64,000 nucleotides of DNA from Acidimicrobiia bacterium. GTDB lineage: Bacteria > Actinomycetota > Acidimicrobiia > Spongiisociales > JAHEDJ01. Numbering within the stretch: position 1 is the stretch's first letter; the number at the start of each line of letters is the position of its first letter. Below the pieces are notes generated by a model, which saw only the letters and a program-made list of their open reading frames with translations, ran no database searches and was not told the origin of the DNA. The DNA lies in NCBI GenBank assembly GCA_035471805.1, contig DATIPS010000063.1, positions 1 to 64,000 of the forward strand. Reading direction: 5' to 3'. A program made the translations under genes and the position numbers. Shown here piece by piece: positions 16,588 through 26,228 of this stretch.

Positions 16588-17543
16588 TGCCCGAGCTCCC
16601 TATTTGTGAGCGTGAGGAATGCTTCGCTGAGCCGTGCCCCCTGCAACTCCACGCCGCGGACCTCGATTCCGGCTCCTACAAGGAGAGACAGGATCTGATT
16701 GGCGTGAGGCTCCGGCTCAACCAGATCGACGTGTATCTCTCCGGGCCTGCTCAGATTCGACTCGGCTCGTGCCACCTGCGGCAGCTTCAGCAATCGGCCG
16801 AGAGCCTGCCCGGTCCCGTCCGGAGCCACGGCGATCCTCATCCGGCTGCCGATCCCGGCCGTCTCGATTACGTCGGACACGGTCCCCAGAGCCACCACAC
16901 TGCCCCGGTCGAGAATAGCGACGCGGTCGCAGACTCTCTCGACGTCGTCCAAGTGGTGGCTGCACAAGACAACGCCTGCGCCGTTGGTCGCGACGGCCGA
17001 GGTGAGATGAGAGAGGACATCCTCCCTTCCAGCCGGATCCAATCCAAGGGTCGGCTCGTCTAGAAACAACACTTGAGGGTCGTTGACCAAAGCCCGGGCA
17101 ATCCCGAGCCGCTGTCTCATTCCGCGACTGAACGTTGATATCAGCTGGTTCGTGTTTGCGGCGAGCCCGAACTGCCGCAGAAGCGACTCGCCGCGCTCAG
17201 CCGATTCGGCCGCACGCATGCCGAACAGTTGCCCGTAGAAACGGAGGTAGTCCAGGGCCGTCTCCGCACCCGGATATCCGTTGCTTTCCGGTAGTACGCC
17301 GATCCGGCCTCGCACGGCACCCGGACGATCGAGTGGAATGCCGGCTACCTCCGCACGGCCGGCGGATGGGTCGAGGATGGTAGTGAGCGCTCTCACCACC
17401 GAGGTCTTGCCGGCTCCATTTGGTCCGAGGAGTCCGAAGACCTCCCCAGGCTGAACATCAAAGGTCACACGGTCGACGGCAGTGAAGGAGCCGTATTTGA
17501 CAGTCAGGCCTTCGCAGAGCACCGCCGGGCCAATCCTGCTCAT
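16584..17543 (-). CDS. ABC transporter ATP-binding protein (ABC-2 exporter)
   Basis: This 319-residue ATPase has Walker A GPNGAGKTS, a signature variant FSRGMRQRLGIARAL, Walker B VLFLDEPTLGLDP and a switch His in SHHLDDVE. A regulatory C-terminal region of about 90 residues follows, as in the CcmA/NatA group. The long upstream open frame is ignored because homology begins at the ATG at 17543, which follows AAAGGGTGGG. It is the first gene of a three-gene operon coupled by ATGA overlaps. It is transcribed divergently from the lipoprotein gene at 17798. Confidence 0.9.
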   Translation of the reverse strand: MSRIGPAVLCEGLTVKYGSFTAVDRVTFDVQPGEVFGLLGPNGAGKTSVVRALTTILDPSAGRAEVAGIPLDRPGAVRGRIGVLPESNGYPGAETALDYLRFYGQLFGMRAAESAERGESLLRQFGLAANTNQLISTFSRGMRQRLGIARALVNDPQVLFLDEPTLGLDPAGREDVLSHLTSAVATNGAGVVLCSHHLDDVERVCDRVAILDRGSVVALGTVSDVIETAGIGSRMRIAVAPDGTGQALGRLLKLPQVARAESNLSRPGEIHVDLVEPEPHANQILSLLVGAGIEVRGVELQGARLSEAFLTLTNRELGQ

Positions 17544-17797
17544 CCGCCCACCCTTTCGACTCGTGGCCAGACCCTTCCCGCTCGAGAGCAGGGAGTGCCG
17601 GACTTGCCTCCAGCCGCAGAGCCTACGCCTGAAACCGCCGGAAGAGTCATGCAGGCGAAGTTTTTCTCTTGCGTTGCGGTCTTCCCGCCAGATCGCCGGG
17701 CAGAACCCTGATCTGCCCGGCACGCCCGGTCGCTAACACGTAGAGTGGTGGCAGTGGAGCGGCCGGCTCTCCAATCGAGAGCCAAGGAGGTAACGGA

Positions 17798-18730
17798 ATG
17801 CGACGTCGTACCGCAGCCCTGCTTGGAGGCGTGTTGGTATTGATAATCTCGGCGTGTGCCGGTGATTCGACACCATTGACAACCGCCCCACCATCGGAGG
17901 CCGTACGGCTGGTAGCCAGCAGCCCCTCGACGACTTCTGTCCCTGCTTTACCGGATCCTGGGCCGGTGCGGTCGGACTACGAGGTCTTTGACCCAGACGA
18001 TTTCGACAACCCCACCGTCATAGACAATGTCTACTTGCCTTGGGTTCCCTGGACACGGCTCGTCTACAAGGGCTTCACCAACGAGGGCGAGCTGATAGAA
18101 CATCGGGTGGTATACACGGTCACGGATATGACGAAAGTCATCGACGGAATCGAGACACTGGTCATCTGGGCGCGCGACTACAGCGCCGGCGAGTTGGCCG
18201 AGACCGAACTGGCGTTCTTCGCTCAGGACAACAACGGCAACGTATGGAGGATGGGCGAACACCCCGAGGAATACGACGACGGCGCTTTGGTCGATGCGCC
18301 GACCTGGCTTTCCGGCCTCGCAGGCGCCCGGGCCGGCATTGCCATGCAGGGAGACCCGCAAGAGGGATCAATCAGCTACTCACAGGGGTGGGGCCCGGCC
18401 GTCGAGTTCATAGATAGAGCTGCCGTCGGAGGGTTCAGCAACGAGATGTGCGTGGCCGCCGGGTGTTATGAAGACGTTCTGATCATCGATGAGTTCAACG
18501 TCGAGGAGCCGGGCGCGTTTCAGCACAAGTACTTCGCTCCGGGAATCGGGAACATTGCCGTCGGTTGGAGTGGATCCGACGAAGGACGCGAGGAACTCGA
18601 ACTCGTCTCCATTACCAAGCTGAGCGGCGCCGACGTGATCGCGACGCGAGCCGCAGTACTGGAACTCGAAGCCCATGCATACGAGATCAGCCCCGACGTC
18701 TACGGCTTGACCCAACCGATCAGCCAGTAG
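17798..18730 (+). CDS. Lipoprotein of unknown function
   Basis: This 310-residue protein has a lipoprotein signal (LIISAC, C20), a Thr/Ser/Pro-rich linker to about residue 55 and one globular domain. It contains VYLPWVPWTRLVYKGFTNEG and W-rich segments and is rich in Asp and Glu. I recognise no catalytic motif; there are two Cys (MCVAAGC) that could pair. The start is very well supported by AAGGAGGT eight nt upstream. It is divergent from the ABC-2 operon with about 250 bp between. Function cannot be assigned. Confidence 0.8.
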   Translation: MRRRTAALLGGVLVLIISACAGDSTPLTTAPPSEAVRLVASSPSTTSVPALPDPGPVRSDYEVFDPDDFDNPTVIDNVYLPWVPWTRLVYKGFTNEGELIEHRVVYTVTDMTKVIDGIETLVIWARDYSAGELAETELAFFAQDNNGNVWRMGEHPEEYDDGALVDAPTWLSGLAGARAGIAMQGDPQEGSISYSQGWGPAVEFIDRAAVGGFSNEMCVAAGCYEDVLIIDEFNVEEPGAFQHKYFAPGIGNIAVGWSGSDEGREELELVSITKLSGADVIATRAAVLELEAHAYEISPDVYGLTQPISQ

Positions 18731-19042
18731 CAGATCTCGCCGGCAGAAACAGGCTTGCGCCCGGACGACTTGCCTCGGGCAACCCGCCGGAGCAGGCTCG
18801 GGAATGCCGCTATGGCACGATGCTCCTCCGGTTCGGTGGTCATATGCCCGCGACGCCGCAAGGAGTGTCGGTCACGGTGACACTCTGGGCTCATACTCCA
18901 CCAGAAGAAGCTGCTGATCCTGGACGCACCACGCCGGCGAGCGTGGGTCGTGAATGCGCGTTCGGCGATCTTCGGAGCGGGCTGCTCTTGGTTCCTCAGA
19001 TAATGGAGAGCAGAACGGCCGGCGCGGGCCCCAGCAGGTGCT
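18731..19042. other. 312-bp gap with no supported gene
   Basis: Between the convergent lipoprotein and RND genes I see no ORF with recognisable homology, no repeat shared with the rest of the window and no strong terminator hairpin. Confidence 0.5.
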
Positions 19043-22000
19043 TCAGATCGTCGCCTCGGGTACCACCGTACCGGCGTCTCCCACTCGGGCAGCGCTCTTC
19101 GCAAAACGCAGGTACAGACTCGGCACAACGAACAGGTTGAGGAGAGTGGCGGTGATCAACCCCCCGAGAATCACGATAGCCATCGGATACTCGACCTCCT
19201 GGCCGGGAATGTTGCCGCTCACGATCAGAGGGATGAGCGCGAGGCCCGTCGTGAGGACCGTCATGATGATGGGAACGAAGCGCTCGCTTGCCCCTTGAAG
19301 TATCAACCCAACGCCGAACTCAACACCCTCCTCGCGCTCCAGGTGTTGATAGTGGCTTATCAACATTATTCCGTTTCGAGCGACGATTCCCAGCACCGTG
19401 AAGAACCCAACGAGCGACCCCAATGAGATGACGCCGCCCGCCATATAGGCAGCGATAACTCCACCCACCAGAGCGATCGGCAGTGTGAGGAACGACAGCA
19501 AAGCGAGTCGTCCGGAACCGTACGACGCGTACAGAAGCAAGAAGACACCGACTGCCGCAATGACGGCGGTCGTCATCATCCGTCGCGAGGCGTCCTGCCG
19601 CTCACTGAACTCACCCAGGAGTTCGGCGCGGTACTCGATTGGCCATTGGAAAGACTCCAACTCATCTTCGAGGTCATCGACTACGGAACCAAGATCGCGA
19701 GTCCCATCGAGGTTTGCCCCGATGTCGATACTTCTTGACAGGTCTTGGTGATGGATCTTGTTCGGTACGGCGGCGATCCCCACTTTCGCGACGTCGCTGA
19801 GCAGCACGTACTGCCCGCTCGGAGTGTCGAGAAGGAGATTGCGCACGTCGGTGAGGCTTTGCCGCGTCTCAGGCGTGCTCCAGACCTGCACATCGTAGGC
19901 CTTGCCCTGCCAGAACACGTCCCCTGCTTCCTCCCCAGAGATCAATCGTGCAGCGGCCCGCCGGACGTCTCCGGGTTTGATGCCATAGGCCTTCGCTGCC
20001 TCTAGATCGACCTCAACGCGTATCTGGGGTATGTCCTCCTGGAACGAAACGTGGTTCTCCTTCACACCGGCGATGCCACCAAGGATCTCATTCACCTCGG
20101 CGGCCGTATCGCGCAACACCTGGAGATCAGGTCCAAACACGCGAATCGTGATCGGCTCACTCGAACCGGTCAACACTTCCCGAATCCGCTCTTTCAGATA
20201 GGTCTGGACATCCCGATAGAGCCCGGGATATCCGTCGACGGTCTCCTGGATCTTCGCCAACGTCTCGTCGTAGTCGACGGCCGGATCGACGCTGACCCAG
20301 TTCTCGCCGAAGTCGATGCCCACAACTTCGTCCATCAGAAGCGCTTGCCCGATGTGGGATCCAGCATTTCGCACGCCGGGAATGCTTAGTAGTTCGCGAT
20401 TGACTTCCTCGGTGATTCTCACCATCTCAATTTGACCCGTTCCCGGCTTTGTCAGCCAGTGCATCAAGAAATCCCGTTCTTTGAACGACGGAAGCAACGA
20501 TTGTCCGAGAAGCGGGACCAGTGCCACACCGACCATCGTGACGGTCGCGACCGTCGCGTAGGCACCCCTCGGATTGGCGACGAGAGGACGGAGAGAGTTC
20601 ACGTAGAGCTTCTTGAGGAACGGCACGAAAGGTGATTCACGGTGGCGCAGAGATTCCGGATTCCTGAAGAAGACCAGACTCAGTGCCGGCGTTAGCGTCA
20701 GTGCAACAACCATCGACGCGAGCAATGCCAAGGCATACGAAGTGACCAACGGACGGAAGAAGGCTCCCGACAAGCCCTCCAGCATGAAGATCGGCGCTAC
20801 GGCAACGATCTCGAGAAGGGTCGCGTAGACGATCGCACTTCGCACCTCGATAGATGCATCGAGAATAACTCTGGCGGTCGAGCGCGTACCACCCTGCGCG
20901 CGGTGCTCTCTGAGACGGCGTACGACATTCTCAATGTCGATGATCGCATCGTCGACGATGTCACCAAGTGCTATCACCATCCCAGCCAGGATCATCGTGT
21001 TGATCGTCGCGCCGCGCAGGTGCAACACCAGACCAGCGGCCACCAGCGACAACGGGATGGCGACGACGCTGATCAGCGCCGTTCTCCACTCGTAGAGGAA
21101 CAGGCTGAGCATGAGAATCATGAGGACTGCGCCGAACAAGATCGCGGTCGACAGATTCTTTATCGACTCCTCGATGAAGGTGGCAGGGCGGAAGATCTCG
21201 GCATCGATTTCGATACCGGGCAGACCGGGTTCCAGCTGCGCAAGCGCCTCCTCGACGCCGCGCGTGACTTCCAGGGTATTGGCCCACGGGAGTTTCTCGA
21301 CGATGAGCATCAACCCAGGACCGTCGTTGATGACTGCGTCGCCGTTCAGTAGCTGATGGTCTCGAACGAGTTCTGCAACTTCACCCAGTTGGAGTGTTTC
21401 ACCTGTCGTCGTCTGAACCGGAATAGAGGCAAGATCATCAGCTGTGATGATCGGAGCCAAATGCCTAACGCTGAGGCGTTGATCCTCCGACTCGATCCAT
21501 CCACCCTTGCCGATGATGTGACCCTCGGAATACCGAAAGAGCCCAGCCGCAAGCGCATCCGATGTGCTGGTGGATACGCTTTCAAGCGTTACCTGGTTCT
21601 CGCGGAGCCGTTCGGGGTCTACCTGCACCTGCAGCATCTCCAGACGCTCGCCCCAGATAGGCACATTGGCAACGCCCGGAACCTGAAGGAGGCGTGTGCG
21701 AATAGTCCAGTAAGAGACCATCGACATATCGATCAGATCGAGCTCCGGGTCGACCGAGGTCAAGCCAATCTTCATCACGCGGCTCGTGGATGAGAGTGGC
21801 TGGATCAACACCGGCGGAGATGCCCAGGTCGGCAGAGTTGGTCCGACGACCGCTATACGTTCGTTCACCAACTGGCGAGCGTCCAGCAAGTCGGTGCCAC
21901 GCTCGAAGATCATCAGGATCGAGGAGAGTTGCTCCACCGAGTTCGACCGGATCTCGTCGAGACCAGGTATGCCGGCGAGCGATTGCTCGAGAGGGATGGT

Positions 22001-22195
22001 GACCAGCGCCTCGACCTCCGAGGCGGACAACCCGAGCGAAGGTGTCTGCACCTCGACACGCGGCGGGGCGAACTCGGGGAACACATCGATCTGTGTGTTC
22101 TGCAGTTGTTGCACTCCGAAGAACATGAGCCCGGAGGCAAAGGTCATGACTATGAACCGGTACTTCAAGCTCGAGCCAACAATCCAACGCAGCAT
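19043..22195 (-). CDS. RND efflux pump inner-membrane subunit, HME (CusA/CzcA-like), pump 1
   Basis: This 1050-residue RND permease has twelve expected helices and two large extracytoplasmic loops. The N-terminus [16 protein letters not shown] and [15 protein letters not shown] match heavy-metal-efflux RND proteins. In helix 4 the sequence [18 protein letters not shown] keeps the Asp and the Glu-Asn pair seven residues later that are used in proton relay in CzcA. It is the third gene of an operon: the adaptor fragment gene ends 9 bp upstream and a second RND gene precedes that. Metal specificity cannot be set. No outer-membrane channel gene is present. Confidence 0.92.
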   Translation of the reverse strand: MLRWIVGSSLKYRFIVMTFASGLMFFGVQQLQNTQIDVFPEFAPPRVEVQTPSLGLSASEVEALVTIPLEQSLAGIPGLDEIRSNSVEQLSSILMIFERGTDLLDARQLVNERIAVVGPTLPTWASPPVLIQPLSSTSRVMKIGLTSVDPELDLIDMSMVSYWTIRTRLLQVPGVANVPIWGERLEMLQVQVDPERLRENQVTLESVSTSTSDALAAGLFRYSEGHIIGKGGWIESEDQRLSVRHLAPIITADDLASIPVQTTTGETLQLGEVAELVRDHQLLNGDAVINDGPGLMLIVEKLPWANTLEVTRGVEEALAQLEPGLPGIEIDAEIFRPATFIEESIKNLSTAILFGAVLMILMLSLFLYEWRTALISVVAIPLSLVAAGLVLHLRGATINTMILAGMVIALGDIVDDAIIDIENVVRRLREHRAQGGTRSTARVILDASIEVRSAIVYATLLEIVAVAPIFMLEGLSGAFFRPLVTSYALALLASMVVALTLTPALSLVFFRNPESLRHRESPFVPFLKKLYVNSLRPLVANPRGAYATVATVTMVGVALVPLLGQSLLPSFKERDFLMHWLTKPGTGQIEMVRITEEVNRELLSIPGVRNAGSHIGQALLMDEVVGIDFGENWVSVDPAVDYDETLAKIQETVDGYPGLYRDVQTYLKERIREVLTGSSEPITIRVFGPDLQVLRDTAAEVNEILGGIAGVKENHVSFQEDIPQIRVEVDLEAAKAYGIKPGDVRRAAARLISGEEAGDVFWQGKAYDVQVWSTPETRQSLTDVRNLLLDTPSGQYVLLSDVAKVGIAAVPNKIHHQDLSRSIDIGANLDGTRDLGSVVDDLEDELESFQWPIEYRAELLGEFSERQDASRRMMTTAVIAAVGVFLLLYASYGSGRLALLSFLTLPIALVGGVIAAYMAGGVISLGSLVGFFTVLGIVARNGIMLISHYQHLEREEGVEFGVGLILQGASERFVPIIMTVLTTGLALIPLIVSGNIPGQEVEYPMAIVILGGLITATLLNLFVVPSLYLRFAKSAARVGDAGTVVPEATI

Positions 22196-22204
22196 CCCGA
22201 TTGC

Positions 22205-22642
22205 CTACTTTCCGATTCCGAACTCGGCGCCGTAGAGCTCAGGCACCCCGGTCACAACGACGGCCGTTCCCACCGGCGGGCCCTCCACGAAGAAGGCCTG
22301 ATGATCGACCTCCACCACGTCGGTGATCTCATGACGAAGGAAATCCAGACCTTCAGGATTCGTGTACACCCAATGCTTCCCGTCGGGAGTGATTATCAAA
22401 GCGGCGCTCGGAACGACAGAGGTGCCCTCTGCGCCCGTCCCAACGCTCGCAATCTGGATGTCGAGGCGCTCTGCGGCCGACGCGGTCAACGTGATCCGCA
22501 AGAGATCGGAGCCTTCCACTGGTGCATATGTCGCCGGCTCGTCATGCGATGAGCCCTCGTCCGGCTCTGTTCCGGAAGCCTGCGCAAAGATCAGAGACAG
22601 CGCAACCGCCGCCAAGAGCCCGTACCCGAGTTTCCTAGGCAT
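22205..22642 (-). CDS. Truncated periplasmic adaptor-like protein of RND pump
   Basis: This 145-residue secreted protein has a signal peptide (LLAAVALSLIFAQASG). Its C-terminus, GPPVGTAVVVTGVPELYGAEFGIGK, is typical of the last domain of CusB/HlyD-like adaptor subunits. Canonical adaptors are 300-400 residues, with lipoyl and alpha-hairpin domains that are absent here. Only the beta-barrel/membrane-proximal part seems to remain. Its start lies 3 nt after the stop of RND pump 2, and pump 1 starts 9 nt after its own stop. The intact frame and tight coupling suggest a functional mini-adaptor rather than a decayed gene. Confidence 0.75.
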   Translation of the reverse strand: MPRKLGYGLLAAVALSLIFAQASGTEPDEGSSHDEPATYAPVEGSDLLRITLTASAAERLDIQIASVGTGAEGTSVVPSAALIITPDGKHWVYTNPEGLDFLRHEITDVVEVDHQAFFVEGPPVGTAVVVTGVPELYGAEFGIGK

Positions 22643-22645
22643 CGC

Positions 22646-25600
22646 TCAATCACCCGCCACCGGCACCCGGAGAAAGCCGTCGTCGAACAAGTCGTCGGCG
22701 GTCGTATCGGGTGTCTCGATGTTTCCCCACCTCAGATAGGCCGCCGGAACAACCACGAGCGTCATTAGGAGTGTTGTGATCAAACCTCCAATCACCACGA
22801 AAGCCATAGGACCCACTACCTCTAGGCCTGCCATCCGACTCGTGGCCGCAAGTGGAATGAACACGGCTGCCAGCCCGGCGAGGGGAACGACCGTGGGGAC
22901 CAGGAGTTCGGCAGTACCCGCGACGACCAACTCCTCGCCAAACGCCTCACCGCGCCTTTCACGCCCCTCGTAGTTCCTTATTAGCAACACCGTTCCGCGT
23001 GCAGCCAGACCGATTATTGCCACCAGGCCGGCAATGGATCCAAGCGTTGCCTCAAGACCCGTCAGGGCGATGGCGAGCACGCCTCCGGATAGGGCCAGCG
23101 GCAGGGTGGCAAACACCAGGATGGCCAGCCGCCAGCTGGCGAACGCGGCTTGAAGGAACACGAAGATCCCGATCAACGCGGCAACGACGACGGCGATAAC
23201 CCGCGAAGTTGCAGCACGGTCGACGGCGAATCCTCCGAGCACCTCTGCGTGATACTCGAGCGGAAAGACTGTGTTCGATAGAGACTCATCGATCTCTGCG
23301 GCCACGTCGGCGATGTCGCGGTTGCCGATGTCGGCGATGATGTCCAGGTAGGACTCGACCGACTCATGCCGTATCACCGTGGCGTTGGGAACGACTCTCA
23401 CGTCGGCGACATCGGCCAAAGTCACGGTCAATCCGCTGGGAGTCGGGATCAGAATGCCTTCAACGTCGTCCACCGTTTGCCGTATAGCCGGAGCACCCCA
23501 AACGACGACGTCGAAGACTTTCTGTTCTTCGAACAGATTGCCGACGACGATTCCGGACAACAGGGTTGCCGCCCGACGCCGGATATCGCCCGGCTTGAGG
23601 CCGACGGCCTGGGCGCGATCGAGGTCAACGTCGATTTCGATAGTCGGCTGCTCGAGCGGAAGGTCGATCTTCGAGTCGGCCACCCCTTCCACGTTCTCGA
23701 CCAGCCCAACTACCCGCTCGGCGACCTCACCAAGAACGACAGAGTTGTCTCCGTACACGCGGACGATCAACGCATCGGCAGATCTGCCGAGGATCTCCGA
23801 AACCTGTTGCTCTGAATAGGTCTGGACCTGACTGCTGATATCGGGTCGAGAACCAACGGCGTTCTCGATGCCGGCGAGCGTCGACTCGTAGTCGGCCGCC
23901 GGGTCGATCTTGGCCCAGATTTCTGCCGAGTTGACGTTTACCACCTGATCGGAGGTGATTGCCCTTCCAACGTGCGCCGTCACATTGGAGATGCCGTCGA
24001 GCGAGCCGACGTCGTAAACCACCTGCGCGGCGATCTCGTCCATTCGAATCAGCGAGGTTCCCGGTGGAGCGTCCAGGTGCACGAGCACGTCACGCTGCTT
24101 CAACTCGGGTCGCAGAGCCTGATCGATGAAGGGAACCAGGATCAGGGCGGCCCCTACGAATACGACGAACGTGGCTATGGCGACTCCGGGCCCGGCGATC
24201 AGCCGCGATCCAAATCTCGAGAATGAAGAACGTACCGACCGAATGAGCCTCGAAGGCGAGGGCTCGCGAGGCTCGCTCGGTAGCACGAGCGCGCTCAAGG
24301 CCGGCGTTACGGTGAGGCTGACGAGAAGCGATGCACCGATGGCAAGGAGATAGGCGCCGGCGATAGGCGGAAGGAAGGCGCCCCCTTCACCTTCCAGGAA
24401 GAAGAACACCGATACTGCGGCACCGGCGATGACGGTCGCATATAGGGCCGCACCCCGCGTCCGTAGAGTGGCCGTACGGATCCGCTCCAACAGTGAAGTC
24501 TGTCGTGCTCCGCCTTCCGAAGCGATCGATTGGCTCCACGCACCGACGATCGCGTCGTCGACAATCGCCACAAGCGCCATGACCAGACCCGCCAGGATCA
24601 TGACGTTTGTCGTAGTTCCGGTCAGGTACAGGACGACCAATGCCGCGACCATCGAAACAACGATCGAAGCCCCACCGATCAGGACGATCCTCCAATCGAG
24701 CAGGAAAATCCAGATCACCAGCAGCAAAAGGACCGCCCCGATGAGAACCATCATCCCCAGATTGCTGAATGCGGTTGTCACGTAGGAAGCCGGCCGATAG
24801 ACCGAACTGTCGATCTGAATGCCGGGAAGCCCCGGACTCAACGCCCGCAGCGCCGCGTCCAGCTCTTTGGTGACTTCGGGCGTGTTCGCCTCTGGAAACT
24901 TCTCGATGACCAGAAGGACGCACGGGCCGGAGCTGCAGCGAGCGTCACCGATCAGAGGCTGGTGACCCGTCTCAATCTGCGCAACTTCGCCAAGCGTGAG
25001 GGGGCGCCCATCAACATATACCGCCTCGCCCTCATCTCCCTCAACGGTGACCTGAGCGAGCTCCTCCGGCGTGGAAATCGCTTGCTCGTGAAACACGTGC
25101 AGTCTCTGGTTCACGGTGTCGATGAACCCGCCCGTCCCCGGACTCGACGCCTCGAGGAAGGTCAGCGGTGATACTTCCAGAGCGTTCCCTGCGGTCCGGA
25201 TCACTTGATTCAGAGTGACATCCTGGGCGATGAGTCTCTCGGGATCGACGAGAACCTGGAGTTGCCGGTCGCGGAACCCCCATATCGAGATATTCGCAAC
25301 GCCTTTTACTCCGAGAAGCCGCGGCACTACGACCCAACGTGCGAGGACCGACGTCTCGATCGGTGTCAGCTCGTCGGATGACAGCGAAACCATGGCAACG
25401 CGACCCGTTGACGAGAGTGGCTGGATCATCAGAGGCGGGTCGGCTACCTGGGGCAGGCCGGCCGCCTGGGCCAGGCGCTCGGCTACAACCTGGCGGGCGT
25501 CGAGAAGGGCGGTGCCGGGCTCGAATGTCATGACGACCGAGGACAACCCGGGCAGCGAAACCGACTCGATACTCTCGAGGAAAGCGACGCCGCTGAGCAA

Positions 25601-25816
25601 GTCCTGCTCGAGGGGAATGGTCATCAACCGCTCGACTTCGGCTGCCGACAATCCGAGCGCCTCTGTTTGGACCTCCACCGTGACCGGGCTGAACTCGGGA
25701 AGCGCGTCTCTCTTGATGTCGTCGAGTTGCACGATGCCGAAGACCAGCAGCCCAACGGCAAGAGCCACCACGATTCTGCGGAACTTGAGACTCCAGTCAA
25801 CCAGCCACCGCATCAT
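22646..25816 (-). CDS. RND efflux pump inner-membrane subunit, HME-like, pump 2 (divergent helix 4)
   Basis: This 1056-residue RND permease is a paralogue of pump 1, with matching DALPEFSPVTVEVQT and helix organisation. Helix 4 reads LVAIVDDAIVGAWSQS: the Asp pair is kept, but the Glu-Asn of CzcA and pump 1 is replaced by Trp-Ser, so the proton relay is incomplete. The upstream open frame was rejected; the ATG at 25816 starts at MMRWLVDWSLKF and follows GGAGG. It is the first gene of the operon. It may form a mixed complex with pump 1, as MdtB and MdtC do, or be a non-transporting partner (inference). Confidence 0.9.
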   Translation of the reverse strand: MMRWLVDWSLKFRRIVVALAVGLLVFGIVQLDDIKRDALPEFSPVTVEVQTEALGLSAAEVERLMTIPLEQDLLSGVAFLESIESVSLPGLSSVVMTFEPGTALLDARQVVAERLAQAAGLPQVADPPLMIQPLSSTGRVAMVSLSSDELTPIETSVLARWVVVPRLLGVKGVANISIWGFRDRQLQVLVDPERLIAQDVTLNQVIRTAGNALEVSPLTFLEASSPGTGGFIDTVNQRLHVFHEQAISTPEELAQVTVEGDEGEAVYVDGRPLTLGEVAQIETGHQPLIGDARCSSGPCVLLVIEKFPEANTPEVTKELDAALRALSPGLPGIQIDSSVYRPASYVTTAFSNLGMMVLIGAVLLLLVIWIFLLDWRIVLIGGASIVVSMVAALVVLYLTGTTTNVMILAGLVMALVAIVDDAIVGAWSQSIASEGGARQTSLLERIRTATLRTRGAALYATVIAGAAVSVFFFLEGEGGAFLPPIAGAYLLAIGASLLVSLTVTPALSALVLPSEPREPSPSRLIRSVRSSFSRFGSRLIAGPGVAIATFVVFVGAALILVPFIDQALRPELKQRDVLVHLDAPPGTSLIRMDEIAAQVVYDVGSLDGISNVTAHVGRAITSDQVVNVNSAEIWAKIDPAADYESTLAGIENAVGSRPDISSQVQTYSEQQVSEILGRSADALIVRVYGDNSVVLGEVAERVVGLVENVEGVADSKIDLPLEQPTIEIDVDLDRAQAVGLKPGDIRRRAATLLSGIVVGNLFEEQKVFDVVVWGAPAIRQTVDDVEGILIPTPSGLTVTLADVADVRVVPNATVIRHESVESYLDIIADIGNRDIADVAAEIDESLSNTVFPLEYHAEVLGGFAVDRAATSRVIAVVVAALIGIFVFLQAAFASWRLAILVFATLPLALSGGVLAIALTGLEATLGSIAGLVAIIGLAARGTVLLIRNYEGRERRGEAFGEELVVAGTAELLVPTVVPLAGLAAVFIPLAATSRMAGLEVVGPMAFVVIGGLITTLLMTLVVVPAAYLRWGNIETPDTTADDLFDDGFLRVPVAGD

Positions 25817-26228
25817 CACGATCGGCCTCCAGTTCTGCCCGTCGGGATCGAGATCAGAAGCTGATCTCCAAGTGAGCCGCGACGGCCGCCTGCACCGGAC
25901 GGAGCCGCACCGATTCTTGGTCGGCAACCCTGTGGAGGCCTCCCATGCAACAGCGCCCCTGGACGGTTCCTGCGGTTTACGCCTCCCATGCGATACCCCT
26001 TGTCCCAAGTCGGAATCCAGATGTTGCCATCTCGATTCTCAACAGCCTAGAAGTAACCTACACAGCCTGACCGCTCAGTGTGAGATATCTGGGGGGGGTT
26101 TTCCCCGAGAAACGCGAAGCTCTCCCCTGAAATGACCGTTTTCGCGCGACTTTCGGTACCTATAGGGTCGGAATGTCGCGCGAAAACGGGTCTAATCGCG
26201 CCGCTCGCGGGCACGAAGGAACCGGCGG
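25817..26228. other. 412-bp intergenic region upstream of the RND operon
   Basis: No gene is supported here. The region must hold the promoter of the RND operon. It contains one copy of the 75-bp palindromic repeat and a weak GGGG-TTTT-CCCC hairpin at 26095-26106, which may help end pgi transcription. Confidence 0.6.
26136..26210. repeat. 75-bp dispersed palindromic repeat, copy B
   Basis: This is the second copy of the element at 15189-15263, in the same orientation and of the same length, with about four substitutions. The complementary arms TTTTCGCGCGAC and GTCGCGCGAAAA are fully conserved. It lies 19 bp from the 3' end of pgi. Confidence 0.85.

Noticed and set aside
18700-19128. 142-codon minus-strand ORF in the gap before the RND operon
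   Set aside because: Arg-rich, no domain, overlaps the ends of both neighbouring genes and lacks a ribosome-binding site.
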